DNA from: Pegea sp. RAD2-039
Lineage: Eukaryota > Chordata > Thaliacea > Salpida > Salpidae
Length of the DNA: 64,000 bases
Direction: 5' to 3'
Assembly (NCBI GenBank): GCA_034620365.1
Contig: JAQGEQ010000061.1
Coordinates: 186,001-250,000, forward strand
Shown: piece by piece, positions 40,201-51,975 of the stretch
Layout of the letters: each line of letters starts with the position of its first letter
Numbering within the stretch: position 1 is the first letter of the stretch
Notes under the pieces: model-generated
Told to the model about the DNA's origin: nothing
The model's input: the letters and a program-made list of their open reading frames with translations, nothing else
The model's database searches: none
Position numbers and translations under genes: made by a program

Positions 40201-40374
40201 AGAATTAATAATAAATAAATGAGTTATAAATTACTTTTCATCAACTTCATGTTTTTGGTTTCATCCACTTTTTTCAACAACTTTTTTTTTACTGAATTTT
40301 GTAGTGATATAAAAATCGAAACAAATTTTTCAGTCAACAAACTTCTTATATAAGATATCTTAAATTGAATTAAA
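37232..40374. other. AT-rich intergenic DNA with SINE copy 2
   Basis: Lies between the divergent starts of the lectin receptor and ARMT1. Apart from the SINE at 38066-38334 I recognise no gene or RNA. Two short patches (39420-39480 and 39640-39760) are less AT-rich but not coding-like. Confidence 0.5.
38066..38334 (+). mobile_element. SINE copy 2 (head missing)
   Basis: Same family as 6243-6545. It starts at ACCCGGGTAGAAGG with no tRNA-like head, so it is 5'-truncated. The body includes AGATGCAAAACTCCAAATTT, GCGACGCCAGCTGG, CATCAGTCCGTTT and CCTGGCTGGCGTGGAGA. The 8-bp hairpin arms ACGCCAGC/GCTGGCGT are intact. It ends near CTAAGCAGGCC. Confidence 0.8.
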
Positions 40375-41964
40375 ATGGAATTCTTAAATCTTCCTGATCC
40401 TTTATCTGCAAAAGATTGCAAGTAAGATGATGAAGTATTTCTCATCCACTAATCTTTAATCTTTTCAGTTCATTTGCGTTTTCCACAATCTCTAGGCGTC
40501 TTCCTCAAATTTTGGCAGTAGCTGTTGACAGTTGTCATCGAAAAATTACAAGTTTGCAGCAACAACATCAAGAGGTGAATGATAAGGATTTAATAAGATT
40601 TATCAAAAGATGAAGATTTAATGTATAGGCAGGAAGACAGGATGGTTTGAAGGTTGTGAGCAGATTATCTCGATTACGAAATAGAGTGATGACTGATAAA
40701 GAGCTGGAACCGTTTGAAGATGATTTTGTTGATATGGAAAGTTGGAAGTTGTTACTCAAACAAAACACGTTTGTAATCATTTTCTTCTTTCCCGCCAAAT
40801 CTAACCAGTCAAATGTTTATAGCACACCTCAAAACAAAGCCACGTGGTTTCGATCGGATTGGTTGTTGGTTGAATGTTACATGTATCGCTACATCCAACA
40901 TTGTCTTCTTCAAAGGTCTCAAACTCTTCCTCATCTTCTCGATGTTGATTTTGTATCTTGCAGCAAGTTTTGTCGAGATTTCGATCTTTTTGCTCAAGTA
41001 AAAGAAGAATCGATGCTGAAGTCACGTGATCGCCTTTCCAATCTTGCTGCTAATTTTCTGCATCCTGATGACGTCACTTCGGTGAAGAAGCGCTTTGTCA
41101 CATTTTTTAAGGTGCTCCTCGATACGCTATATTTTTTCTCGTTTTAATTTCACCACCAGATGTCGCTGTGGGCCAACCGCGCTGATCTTTCGCTCTCTGC
41201 TGCCTCCAGTGGATCTTTGAGTAAAATTTTGGAAGAGTCTTTAGATGAAAATCTTCTTGTGGATGATACTGAGCTTATCTGGAATCATCTCAACCAACTA
41301 CGGGATTCAGGAACAAAGGTGTCCCTGAAAATCTCCTTTTGCCCCAAATTACTCTTTAAACTTTTAGGTGAAATTGGGAGTGATCTTGGACAACTTTGGA
41401 GCAGAATTCTTCTCGGATCTGATCTTATGTGACTTTCTCCTTTCACAAGGATTTGCTCATTCTATTCATCTATTCCCAAAATGCTTCCCGTGGTTTGTGA
41501 GTGACGTCACTACGCGAGATTTCACAAAAATGCTTGAGATGCTGGCTGAGAGCGGATGTAAGGATCTGAAGGATTGTGGGATGAGATGGGAGCAGTTGAT
41601 GAAGACAGGGACTCTTCTATTTGAGCAAGATCCTTCAAGACTTAAATTCTTCACTACAGCACATCCTTATTACGTCATCAATCAATCAGATGCAGATCTT
41701 GCTCATCACTTATCATCTTTTGATCTTCTGATCTTTAAAGGTGATCTCAACTACCGTAAGCTGGTTGCTGACCTCAACTGGGCACCAGAAGTCCCTTTCA
41801 GGGATGCCCTGTTGGGTTTTAAGCCCGCCCCGTTTTGCACATTGAGGACATTAAAAGCAGATGTGGTTGTTGGTCTAAAGCTGGGTCAGGCCCAGACTGT
41901 CCAACAACAAGATAATGATTGGATGGTCACGGGCAAGTATGCAGTCATTCAATCGCTCATATGA
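40375..41964 (+). CDS. ARMT1: ARMT1-type damage-control phosphatase (DUF89 family)
   Basis: DUF89-family metal-dependent phosphatase acting on damaged sugar phosphates such as fructose-1-phosphate; the family member ARMT1 was also reported as a protein carboxyl methyltransferase. ATG at 40375 (MEFLNLPDPLSAKDC). Seven exons read on through NKATWFRSDWLLVECYMYRY, SLWANRADLSLS, then the active-site block LDNFGAEFFSDLILCDFLL near 41390, PWFVSDVTTRDF, LLIFKGDLNYRKLVADLNW near 41740, PAPFCTLRTLKADVVVGL and WMVTGKYAVIQSLI-stop. The Asp-Asn pair, the FSD aspartate and the KGDLNYRK motif are all kept, so it should be active. Introns are about 50 nt. AATAAA at 42019-42024. It converges on ELAPOR. Confidence 0.95.
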
Positions 41965-42018
41965 CGTCATCGCCTATGTGACGTCATCGCTTGATTTGCT
42001 GTGTGATTTTGAAAAGTG

Positions 42019-42024
42019 AATAAA
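42019..42024 (+). terminator. Poly(A) signal of ARMT1
   Basis: AATAAA 55 nt after the ARMT1 stop codon. Confidence 0.55.
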
Positions 42025-42096
42025 AATCGAAATCGTAAAAATGTATTTTGTGCAAATCACGTGACTACAAAAGATGAAGACAGCTGGATAAGAATG

Positions 42097-42179
42097 ATCG
42101 ACGACGACGACGACAACAACATGAATCTCATTGAAGCGGAACAAAATTAGTGAAGCGGAACAAAATTAGTGAAGCGGAA
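42097..42179. repeat. GAC microsatellite and 19-bp tandem repeat between ARMT1 and ELAPOR
   Basis: A short CGA/GAC run (about 42099-42115) is followed by two full copies and one partial copy of TGAAGCGGAACAAAATTAG starting at 42132. They lie in the gap between the convergent genes. Confidence 0.8.
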
Positions 42180-42210
42180 CGTATACAGGAATGAAATTAG
42201 TTAGACATCA

Positions 42211-45200
42211 TCAGTGATTAGATTTTGATTTGATGAAGATTTGTTCTGAAAAAAAAAAGTTATAAATTTGATTTTCTTCTTTGGTCATCATGATCACCTT
42301 GTTCCTTGATCTTTGAAAGATCACTTTATCTTCATCTTCAGATTGCTCTGAATCTGAATCTTGAATAGCACAGCTACCAGCAGAAGGCGCCAACTGACCT
42401 GATTTCATCATCAACTTTTGATATTTATATTCCAATCTGCAACCACGTGATTAGCTCAACGGGAAAGTCCCTCAAAAGAGAAAAACGACTTTTTAGTTCG
42501 TTTGTAGAAAAAGCACGCGATCAAGATGAAGATCGGGACACAGATCACTGAGATAATGACGATAAGACGCACAACATCAACACATCCTTCTAATTGATCT
42601 TCCGGAAGTTTCACGCCTCCATAGCAACGTGATGGATACTGTTTCCATAGAAACCGCTTTCGGCGTACTCCGCTCAAGCATGATGATGTCACAACATCGT
42701 AATCAGCGTCCGAGCAAAGTGGACAGGCCTCCCTACCCTCCCATAACAGATGATAAGTGCATCCATCACATGTGCTGTACACGCACTGCCTGTCGCGCAG
42801 TTATGACGTCATGTTGACTAGTAAACATCATTAGTGATGACGTACTGTGGAGATAAGAGAGATCCGATCTTATTATTGGGATCACACCGAAGATGCAAGA
42901 AGACGCTTCTTCCTGATGAGCACCATCTCAACAAGTTTGTGTTGTTGTATCTGAAATTTCATCGTGACGTCATCAACCGATTGCATGACGTCATCATGAT
43001 CTCACCGTAAATGGATGATGACGTCATCATCGCTGATATTTGCCTTACTGAACGGGTTGGTGGGTAAGTGTTGGTTGTCATGGTGATAGATACCGACCAA
43101 TTGATCCGCAAGTAGTGTGGGTTGTGACGTCATCACATCCTGTCCAGTCTGGATTAGTAAGGAACGACAAACCATCCCGCTGATGACGTCATCATCGCGA
43201 ATTGTCGTCATGTTGTTGAAACATTGCGAAGTCGGCTGAAAGTAAAAACCGCTAGAAACTCTTTGATCCTTCAACTGATCCCACCTCACCTGATCTCCAC
43301 ACAAACTGATGTTGAAGATAAACTTCAATTCGTTCTTATGATCGCGTGTTACTTTGTTAGTAACCGTTGCTACGAGGTTTGAGCCTAAACCGCGAAAGTC
43401 GAACACCTGTTGTGTCTGGATTACGTCATCAATTAGAGTTTACATCAGTGATGACGTCACAACTGACCGCGGGTGATCGGTAAGTACAGTTAGTGACACA
43501 TCGAGTGTGTTGAGGGTTGCTGGTTGTTCCTGGTCCACATCGTTCACACTGGTTGCCATGGAGATAAGTGTTGTCAGGACAACTTACGCAACTCGCTGTT
43601 TGTGGGTCGTTAAAGTGACCAGGTGGACAGGGCAAGCAATGATGGTCAAATACGTCACCATGGTTACGACACGAGTGACAACTATCAGCGACTCCACCAA
43701 TCACATTCGTCGCTTTGACGTAATAAATGCGAGCGACATCAAGTGGATGCTGTTAATGAAGTGATGACGTCACTACCGCGATATTTGTTAAAATCTCACG
43801 CTTTTTTGAAAGATCCATGAGAAAGCTCCTTCCATCGCGTTAGTCGTGACGTCATAGACATAAGCTTGTTTTGGTTGTGGACCTGTCCAACTGTTGATGA
43901 CCCGTTCCATGCCATCAAAGTTCTGACGTCATAAGTGATTAGTGAAATTTAGTGACATCCAATCTTAAGTAGATACTTGTGTGATGAAGAGCTGACAGTC
44001 TTCTTCACATTCAGTTTCAAATTGAAATGAGATTGTTCCAAAGATGTCCTTGCCTTCCTCTAATCCGTAAAATCCTTTTTTGAGTTGTAAGGTAAGAATC
44101 AATAAGTCTTCAGCTGTTCCACTGAAAATTGTGTGGATATGATCGGTAGTTGGAAGCCAAGTCTGCGGAAATCAAAGCCTAAAAAGCTGGTCAAAGTTGG
44201 TAAAAATTGCCGACCTTGTTGAAACAGTTAGTAGTGAAACACGAAGTGGTGAAAATATCGGGAAGTCGATTCCAAGATTGGATCCAGTAGCCAATGTTGG
44301 GTTCAGTGTTAGCTGGACACTTCTGGCAAGCTGAGAGAAGTTGATTGGATTGTTAGAAGATCATTTACTAACCATTAGTTCCATTTGAGAAGCTATTTTC
44401 AGGGCATCTTCTGCATCGACTATCAGATTCTTGTTGAAATCCTGGATTACAAGGAAGACATCGGATATTAATTGATGGAAGAGGAAGTTTAACGGATTTT
44501 GGATGCAAAAGAAGACACCTAATTGGTTGAATCCATTCATAAGATGCGTTCATCTTCCATTTTAAGAAGATTAGGAGATGATTAAAGGAACAACAAATGA
44601 TCTCACCAAATTATTGACATCACAAATTGAATGAAGGACCAAAAAATCATGTTTCGTGCAAGGAGGTCTTTCAATACAGATCTCTGATCCACGAAGTGAA
44701 TAATGTGTGTCTTTATCACATCTTTTACAATAATTTGATCCAGCAGAGCTCCATGTATCAGCCGGACATGTCAAACAAGAGCTCTGTTTTTCATCAGGGT
44801 TGAAAAATCCTCCTTTACAAGGTCTACATCTTTGATGAAGATCAGATTCTACTCCTGATGTAAATCATCTAATCAATATGAATCTTGTTGCTTAGCAACT
44901 AATAATCACCATCAATTTGAATAACCGAGATTTTGACAGGACTCAACTTCTTGCTATTTTCCAAAAGAAGTCCATTGACACTCCAAAAGAATCTGTAAGA
45001 ACCTTTACTCAGCGCCACCTGGTGACAAATTAATAAAGAAATGAGGACAAAAGAGCAGCTTACCTTCCATTCATTCCAATGAGCTCCCGTTGTATTGAGG
45101 AAGACATAACTGTTATCAGTTTGTAATCTTCTACATTGATCATCTTCAATCTACATCAGTTAAAATGAGGATCAAAATGAGAATCTTAGAGATCAACTTA

Positions 45201-45844
45201 CATAGAAATGGAAGAGTAGATCATTATCAGTATGTCTGTATGTAAATGAGATGCTACCATCTATCTGAAGAAGAGCTGAATACATCAAGCGACTCGCACA
45301 ATCATCACTATTTGATTGGATGTAGCTCCCAACTGGTTTCCAAGTTGATTCAGAACAGTTTGTTACTTTAGTCTCATATCCAAAGTCAGAAAGAGTAATT
45401 GTTTCAACAGAGTAACTGAATCCAGTTGGAAGATGATTCCATTCATCAAATCGAATCCCAGATCCAATAGAAAAAGATCCTGGAGGACAACTCTTGCAGT
45501 TTCCATCTTCTAAATCCCAAAACTCTCCTGGCTGACATCTAAATCCTAAAGAAGAGTAATTAAGATCTCAATTTGATCATAATATGAAGATCTTACCACA
45601 TGCAGGCGCTGTTTCACCTACTTGAGCCACTGAAACTTGACATCCAACAATCTTTGGGACCTTAAACTTCCATCTAGAACCATTTGGATCACATTCTGTC
45701 AATGTCATCCTAGTCTCATTCTAAAACAAATCTTGTTTAATATCAAAATAGAATTGAGCAGCTGCGTACTTTTTCACATTCCCGGGTGCATCTGCTTCCA
45801 TCAAATAGATGAATCAGAAGAAGAAGGAAATAAACTTTCTTCAT
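42211..45844 (-). CDS. ELAPOR: ELAPOR (EIG121/KIAA1324-type) endosome-lysosome transmembrane protein
   Basis: Type I membrane glycoprotein of endosomes and lysosomes linked to autophagy and trafficking. ATG at 45844 with a signal peptide (MKKVYFLLLLIHLFDGSRC). The ectodomain matches the family in order: NGSRWKFKVP, GEFWDLEDGNCKSCPPGSFS, GIRFDEWNHLPTGF, DDCASRLMY, then cysteine-rich GCC2/GCC3-like modules (CPADTWSSAGSNYCKRC, CLPCNPGFQQESDSRCRRC, CSRNHGDVF-type region, CERCGPGTTSNPQHTRC). Near the membrane is TCDGCTYHLLWEGREACPLC. A TM segment (VVRLIVIISVICVPIFILIA) precedes a short cytoplasmic tail with LEYKYQKLM, as in the vertebrate proteins. The gene is intact. Introns are about 50-100 nt. 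The C-terminal half is GC-richer and full of TGACGTCA; the N-terminal half is AT-rich and has none. Confidence 0.93.
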
Positions 45845-47676
45845 CTTCTTGTTTGGAGTTGATGACTTCTTGATAATTGTGATTTTAAATGAATATCTTA
45901 TTTTTTAGCAAAATCTACAATTATTTTTGATTAGTCTAGATATAGTTTAAGCAGAAATTTGTCTTTTTTTGATATTTATTATTTGTTTAGAATAAATTCT
46001 CACTGAAAAGTCTTCAAATAAATTTACTTTTGATTCAGAAAACTTTTCTTTTTCATTTGTCTTACATGATTAACATCATTTTTTATTTAAACTTTCACTA
46101 AAAGAAGAAAAGCTCTATATATCTAACATCAGTAAATTTCAAATACTCTTTCTGATATATTTTGATTTTTATGTTTTTATATTTCATTAAAAGCTAACTG
46201 CAAATTGAAAATCGAAAAAAGATAGGTAAAAAAATTCAAAACTAAATTATCGTTTATCTAACAGTAGACACAAGTTTACACTGACTAAATAAAATATATT
46301 TATCAACCGATCAAAATTCAATAAATACTTTTCAAATTAATTTTCTGAGGAAAATTATGAATTAAAATAATAAAGTTATTTCATAAAGCTGCCGAAACAA
46401 ATACATTTCAAGAAAGTGAAGAAAATTTTATTTTTTTTAGTAGTTAGCGAGGAAACAGGATATTGGCTTGAAAGGCTGTTGTTATAAGATATTCAAAATC
46501 GATTTTTTATCGTGATAAAAAAGCCTTAATAAAGAAAAAATAGATATCAAATTAATTTGATTTTCTTTTTCCTTAAAAAATCAGTTAATGTTTATTTTGA
46601 TCGGTATAGGGATTTACCCATGGTTCATTATAATCAACCAAAGTAAAGAAAACCGTTGGAAAAAAGCGCATCCGATCATCAAATGATGAGTTTAAGAAAT
46701 ACTTTCGAATTTATTATAGGATTAATGTTGTTGGTTTTCTGATAAATACTTTTTCTACTCAATAAGGTTGATTTTGCCATTAATGGTTTTCACTAATCCT
46801 GCAAAGAAATGTTGAATAATCTAAAGATTAAGAACTTGTTTAGAACTGATTAAGACAAAATCTTTAAAAATAAATCTTTGATAAGCAAGTTTTTATTTAC
46901 AAATATTCCGAAAATAATTTTGTCATTTGTTTTTTGAAGACTCTTCAAGCTTGTTATTGATTGGTTTATCATTACTACAAACAATTTGAGAAAATAACTT
47001 TTTATAATTCGTGATAGTATTCAGGATTCCAAATTTTCTGCATTAATTATCGTAGAAGAGTTTATTTTCCAAATATTTCATCGGTGGCCGTTCATATGAG
47101 TCTACCGAAGTTCTAAGTAAGTCATAAGCAGTTTACCCGATGCTCTTAAGCCCCCTTTTGTAAAAATGCTTTCTAAGTAACAAGCTTTTAATAAAGAAAC
47201 TCATTTTTCATAAATATATCAATTGAGTCTGCAAACTTTTTGGTAAGCTCACAACGGTCCAGGAACCCAAAAGCATAACTGATTTTATTTGGCAGAAATC
47301 AACTTAAACCTGTCCAATTTCGGCTTTTAACTAAAGAATCTAAAACTAGATCGAACTTTGCAATATTTACTAATGTTATCATTCATAAAAACATTTTTCG
47401 TTTTTGATGATGACTTTCAATGACTTGAATTTTGTGGCATCATATCAGACAAAACTTTCAAGATTGAAAATATACTATTACCTGAATAACACAAAAGCAT
47501 TTCAAATTAGGAAATTTCATTTTTAAAGGTGTTATCTTTTATAAAAGATGTTTTTTTTCACTTTTTTCTGCCTATTTCAACTAAAGAATAATCAAAGTTA
47601 AGGGGATCGGTTTACCAAGAAGTCTAGACAGATAAAAGTTCTTCTTATTTAGCAATGTATTTATTGTTATTTGTAA

Positions 47677-47757
47677 CTTTGATTACAAGCGCTGAATCTT
47701 CGCGATCATGTGATTATCACAAGGTTGATGTGTTTTTCATTGTTTTCACTTTTCCAT
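47677..47757 (-). repeat. Dispersed ~82-bp repeat, copy Y (inverted relative to copy X)
   Basis: The reverse complement matches 7347-7432 over its whole length with about 6-7 differences and one gap. Shared blocks include CTTGTGATAATCACATGA and AGCGCTTGTAATCAAAGTTA. Flanks on both sides are unrelated. Confidence 0.7.
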
Positions 47758-47989
47758 TTTTAAGCAATTCCGACTTTTAAATGGTATAAGAAGATTTTAC
47801 AAATACTTTTTCAAGCTTTTCTGTGAAGATTTGAAAAACTGGTGTTTAGGATAGACATATTTTGCTAAAGATTTAAAACTTGATAAATCCGTAACTTCTA
47901 GTATATTAACAATGTATCTATAGCTCTCTGTAACTTTGTATTTCTCGTTTTAAAATCTATTTATTTGGTGTAACAAGTGTTAACCGTAC

Positions 47990-48720
47990 TTGTAAGTATA
48001 ATCATGTCTCAGGCTTCCAGACCATCTTCCACCACTATGGGACTGTTGAAGGGCATTCATGCTACCCTCACACATGCGCATTGGCTTTAATAATAGTGGA
48101 GATAAGCGCGCGCTGAACTACTCTAACCCATTAAGTTTGTTGCTAGGTGACGCAGCCCATTGACCCAGGAAAGTAACATCGAGGTCCATCGATCGTAGAT
48201 TTACTGGTCTCGGTTTATTCTCATACTTTTGGTTCTACCGAAGAAGCTACAATGTAGTGGAACTATTCCCCGATAGTTAAAGAAGAAACTGCCTGTGTTT
48301 GATGGTAACGTAATAGAGCCCGGTAACCGTGTCTTTGAAGAAGGTGGAATTCGAACACCTAAAAATCAAAGTGAGTATGCTGGTTTACTTGCTGGTTTAC
48401 TTGCTGGTTCACTTGCTGGTTCACTTGCTGGTTTACTTGCTGGTTTACTTGCTGGTTTACTTGCTGGTTCACTTGCTGGTTTTCTGGGTACTTACAGTTA
48501 TTCATTGTCACTTACTGTTGTTGTTGGGCGCATTTTACATTATAACAAAGTTCTCTATCAAATATCATTACAATTAGCTGCTAAGTGACACTGCTCAGTG
48601 ACCTGTTACCCAGAAAGTAACCAGGGTAGCAACACTACACCCATACTCCGAACAGATACGTTCAGCGCAATAAAAGTGGCGTTATACAAACGAGACGTCA
48701 CCAAGTTTGAAAATATTATT
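47990..48720. other. CpG-containing island of unknown nature in the desert
   Basis: Composition here is clearly less AT-rich than the surroundings, with GCGCGCGC near 48108 and many CpGs. No coding frame beyond the tandem array is convincing. It includes GGTGGAATTCGAACACCT (about 48343-48360), which read in reverse resembles a pol III B box, but no A box or tRNA fold goes with it. It may be an unrecognised transposon or a distal regulatory element. Confidence 0.4.
48379..48482 (+). repeat. 12-bp tandem array, about 8.6 units
   Basis: Unit GCTGGTTTACTT, alternating with the variant GCTGGTTCACTT. The 12-bp period keeps every reading frame open (AGLL/AGSL or LVYL-type repeats), but nothing around it looks like a gene. 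Confidence 0.9.
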
Positions 48721-49174
48721 TGGAAATATTAAAAATAATAAATAAATTATAATAAATGAACAAATTATTAGCAAATTTTATAAAAATCAGTTACTTGTAT
48801 TTCTAGTCGTAAATTAAGTTCAAAAGTGAAAGGGATTTAGGTATGAAAAAAGAAGATTACTCTGCTGCATTCGTAGATTTAAGTCGGTGGTAATATGTAT
48901 CGTGTAATCATAAAAACGGAAGTACTTTTGATAAGAGCGACTTTTTGTAACAAAATAAGTTCTTCAGTTCTAGTTGCTGTTTGTGTTTCTGTGTAACTTA
49001 TAACACAACAATTTACTACTGTTAAGCCGTTTCTATTTATTGTGTTATACTATTCGCTTGTTTTAGAATTGTTTTGTTTATTATTAGTTGATTATTTATT
49101 AGCTTCAGTAACAGTAGAAAGTTTTTGGATATGGGAAATATTTTTACATACACCAAAATAATACGCATTAGTTC

Positions 49175-49520
49175 GTCTCTTTAGTGTAGCGGTTATCGCG
49201 CCCGCCTGATACGCGGAAGGTCTCAGGTTTGAGCTCAGTCGGACACATACTAGCGATAAGAAAAAGTCCCTTGAAAAGCCTGAGTAGAAGGGTCCTATCA
49301 GTATGGCTGATGACAACATTTCTAGAAGACGCAAAACTCCGAATTTAGAGCGGAAACCTAGTAGGCAGTTCTTAACTTTACTCGATGCCGTTCTGGCAGC
49401 TCCTGCGTCGCCAGCCGGGTGTAACCTCATTAGTCCGTCTGTTCCCCTGCATGACCTTGTTAGCGTGGAGAGTGGAATCCTACTGCACTGGGTTTCCATA
49501 ATTTCTGTCCTGGCTCAATG
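49175..49520 (+). mobile_element. SINE copy 3 with complete tRNA-like head
   Basis: The first ~72 nt (49175-49246) look like a degenerate tRNA gene: an A-box-like TTAGTGTAGCGGTTATC, an anticodon-arm-like CCCGCCTGATACGCGGA, and the B-box-like GGTTTGAGCTC. Acceptor pairing is poor (about 4 of 7), so it is a SINE promoter rather than a functional tRNA. The spacer CGATAAGAAAAAG and body follow (GCAAAACTCCGAATTTA, GTCGCCAGCCGGG, CATTAGTCCGTCTGTTCCC, TAGCGTGGAGAGTGG). One hairpin arm has mutated in this copy. Confidence 0.8.
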
Positions 49521-51975
49521 AGTTTTGTTGTTGTTGCTTGTCATCTGTTAAGTATTCGAAAGCAATAACCAACTCATAGGTTAAAAGATACTCGGTAAAC
49601 TTTGCTGTATCTAGCCAAGAATTACAAACTTAGAAATCAAATAACAACCATAAAAAGAATGGACATGACAAGGAGTTTGTTTATAAATGGAATTTGTGCG
49701 TTATTAAAACGGTTGTTAGAAGATGAAACTCATCAAACGGTGACAGAAGATAATACTCAACAGAACTACAGAATTTCACTCAAATCTTTATAATCGCTCA
49801 GTAACGTCTAAATAATATAATTAATTGTTTGAAAACCTTAACACTAATCCTTGAATTAAGTTTATTGAGGATCTTTCCAACCAATTCTCACTAAAATTTA
49901 TTTCGAGTGTACTAGTTGCTAATTTATGTTTGTTAGCTGGACATCTCTTTAAAATTCACAAATATTCCAAATGTTTCTAATTCTAGAATTAAAAACTTCG
50001 TTCCGACGAGCGACCAATATTCGGTTAGATTCAAGACATATCTGCTTAATATCAGAAATGCTCAAAATGACGAAAAGTTTCTTTAATTATAAAATTTGAC
50101 TTCTCACGTAGTTTGTGCAAACATCAGGAGTATGGGTACCTGTCCGTGCTTATCTCTAATTGATCTTATAATTTAGTAAAAGAGGAATGTAGGAGAAAGG
50201 TTGAAGTGAAACTTCAGAACTAGGCAGAAGACAAAAGTAGGAAGGAACCTTCAGCTTAATATTATCTTTTAGTGAGTTACAATCTTTCAAAGTGAGAGCT
50301 TAATCTTGCACCTAAATGAAGATTTGTTTCAATAAAACCGATTTAAAAGAAGAGTTTCTGTAAAAACTTTGAACTGATAAATTGGCAGCAACGAAACTAC
50401 AACAGAAGTTCTTGAAAGAAACTTGCTTCTATCCACATTAAACTTAATTTTTACTTTTGACACAGAAGCAAGTATTTATGAGATTTATCACTAAGCTGAT
50501 GCAAAGTGCCCCATGAACCGAGTCAGGAACGAGGAATTTTATTTTACTTAAGTTTGTAAAAGGTAAGATCACAAGAACTGGTTTAATAAAGGAATGAAAA
50601 ATAAGTTTTAGTATGTTCCTTTGAAAGTTATTTTGATCAAAGATCTATCTATTTACAAAATCTGTGATATTCACAATCTTTCTAAAGAAAAATTTCATTA
50701 AGTTATTCAAAAGTACTTTTGATGTTATCTGATAAATGTTATTCTCTTTCCAGAAGAAAACTAGTTTCTTGTGACAATAATCTATTCAAAAGAATTTCAA
50801 AATAAGCTGAAACTGAAGGCAATCAATTATTATTTCTCTAAATATTGGTATAAGACGAAACAGCTGTTGATAAGATTGCAACAGTTTTATAAAAGATTCT
50901 TAATTGAAATTATATTTCAAGAAAGATCTGTATTTGTCTCTGTCTTGTTTCAAGGCCAGCAAAATTGTGTCTGTGTTTATAGTGCAAAGATCAGAAAATC
51001 ACTTTCTCTTTAAATTGATGTCAGATATTTTGAACAACTTTTGTCTCATCTTAAAAACCTCCATAATATATTTCAAGCGTAAGGTCTTTCTGAATCGTCT
51101 GATATCTTTAAATGTTTTCCTTGTTCTTATTCTAACGATAAATTAAAATTATTTACAACTTTTTTTTTTATTTCAAATTTATTAATTGCAAGTTTCACAA
51201 CAATTAAATGGTGATTTTTTCACAGTAATTTTCACTTCTACCGCTAGAAATTACTCATTAAATACGTAGTTGCTTACGTAAACATCAAACATAAAAGCCA
51301 CAGATGTCAAAAGGAACAAAAATCTATCAAAAAACATTTGTCACCAAAATTAACAGATTCAGCAACCATTTCCATCATCTTTCAAATTAGAATAATTAAT
51401 ACGAGGCATGAAGTTTTCATGTTACAAAAAGGCAGTTAAAACAAACAAGAGAAAAAAACTGACTGATTATAAAATCAAGTATTCGGCTGTTAAGATGGAT
51501 ATCAACAAATTCATTCGACTACACACCCTGGTAGAGAATTTTCATAATAATTGTTAAATTTGTTGCGACACTAAATCAAGATAATCAAAGGGTTATGTTT
51601 AAACTGACATCGCACCAAAGCTTAAATCAAACAAAAAAGAAATCAAAGAATTTGTTTTCCTCAAATTGGGGTAGAAAATTTCTGCTTTATAAAAGTGCAT
51701 AGTGAAAATATTTACAGAAAATTGTATTTAAAAGGATTAAAGCAAAAAACACTAAGCTGATTTCTTGATGATTTAAAGAGATGAATTAGTTGAAGAAAAA
51801 CTTTGCAAAATGTGATTGGTTGATATTTACTGATGAATATTCAAACAAATTTAATTAAGAAGAATTTATTTCCTAAATTAGAAACAAAAGTATACAGCAA
51901 AATTCTCAAATTTGGTAAGAAGTTTTAAAACAATCATTTTGGTTATGTGAGCAGCATATTATCTATAAATAAAAA

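Larger units (their letters stand above)
41060..43930. repeat. TGACGTCA cluster 2 (ARMT1 end and ELAPOR C-terminal half)
   Basis: About 14 copies, for example near 41068, 41502, 41962, 41980, 42802, 42965, 42986, 43018, 43183, 43451 and 43763. They occur in coding exons, introns and the ARMT1 3' UTR. They stop abruptly at about 43.93 kb, although the ELAPOR gene continues to 45.84 kb. Confidence 0.88.
45845..51975. other. Gene desert with repeats
   Basis: Six kilobases of AT-rich DNA upstream of ELAPOR and downstream of HNF1. Recognisable content: dispersed repeat copy Y (47677-47757), an unusual CpG-containing segment (47990-48720) with a 12-bp tandem array, and SINE copy 3 (49175-49520). 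No convincing gene was found. The minus-strand AATAAA at 51865-51870 probably belongs to HNF1. Confidence 0.55.

Noticed and set aside
48330-48400. Minus-strand tRNA suggested by GTGTTCGAATTCCAC
   Set aside because: Only a B-box-like word is present. There is no A box, the T-arm does not pair with a 7-nt loop, and the tandem array occupies where the 5' half would be.
49175-49246. Functional tRNA gene
   Set aside because: Acceptor-stem pairing is poor, the B box is altered, and the segment continues into the repeat body shared with two other loci. It is a SINE head.
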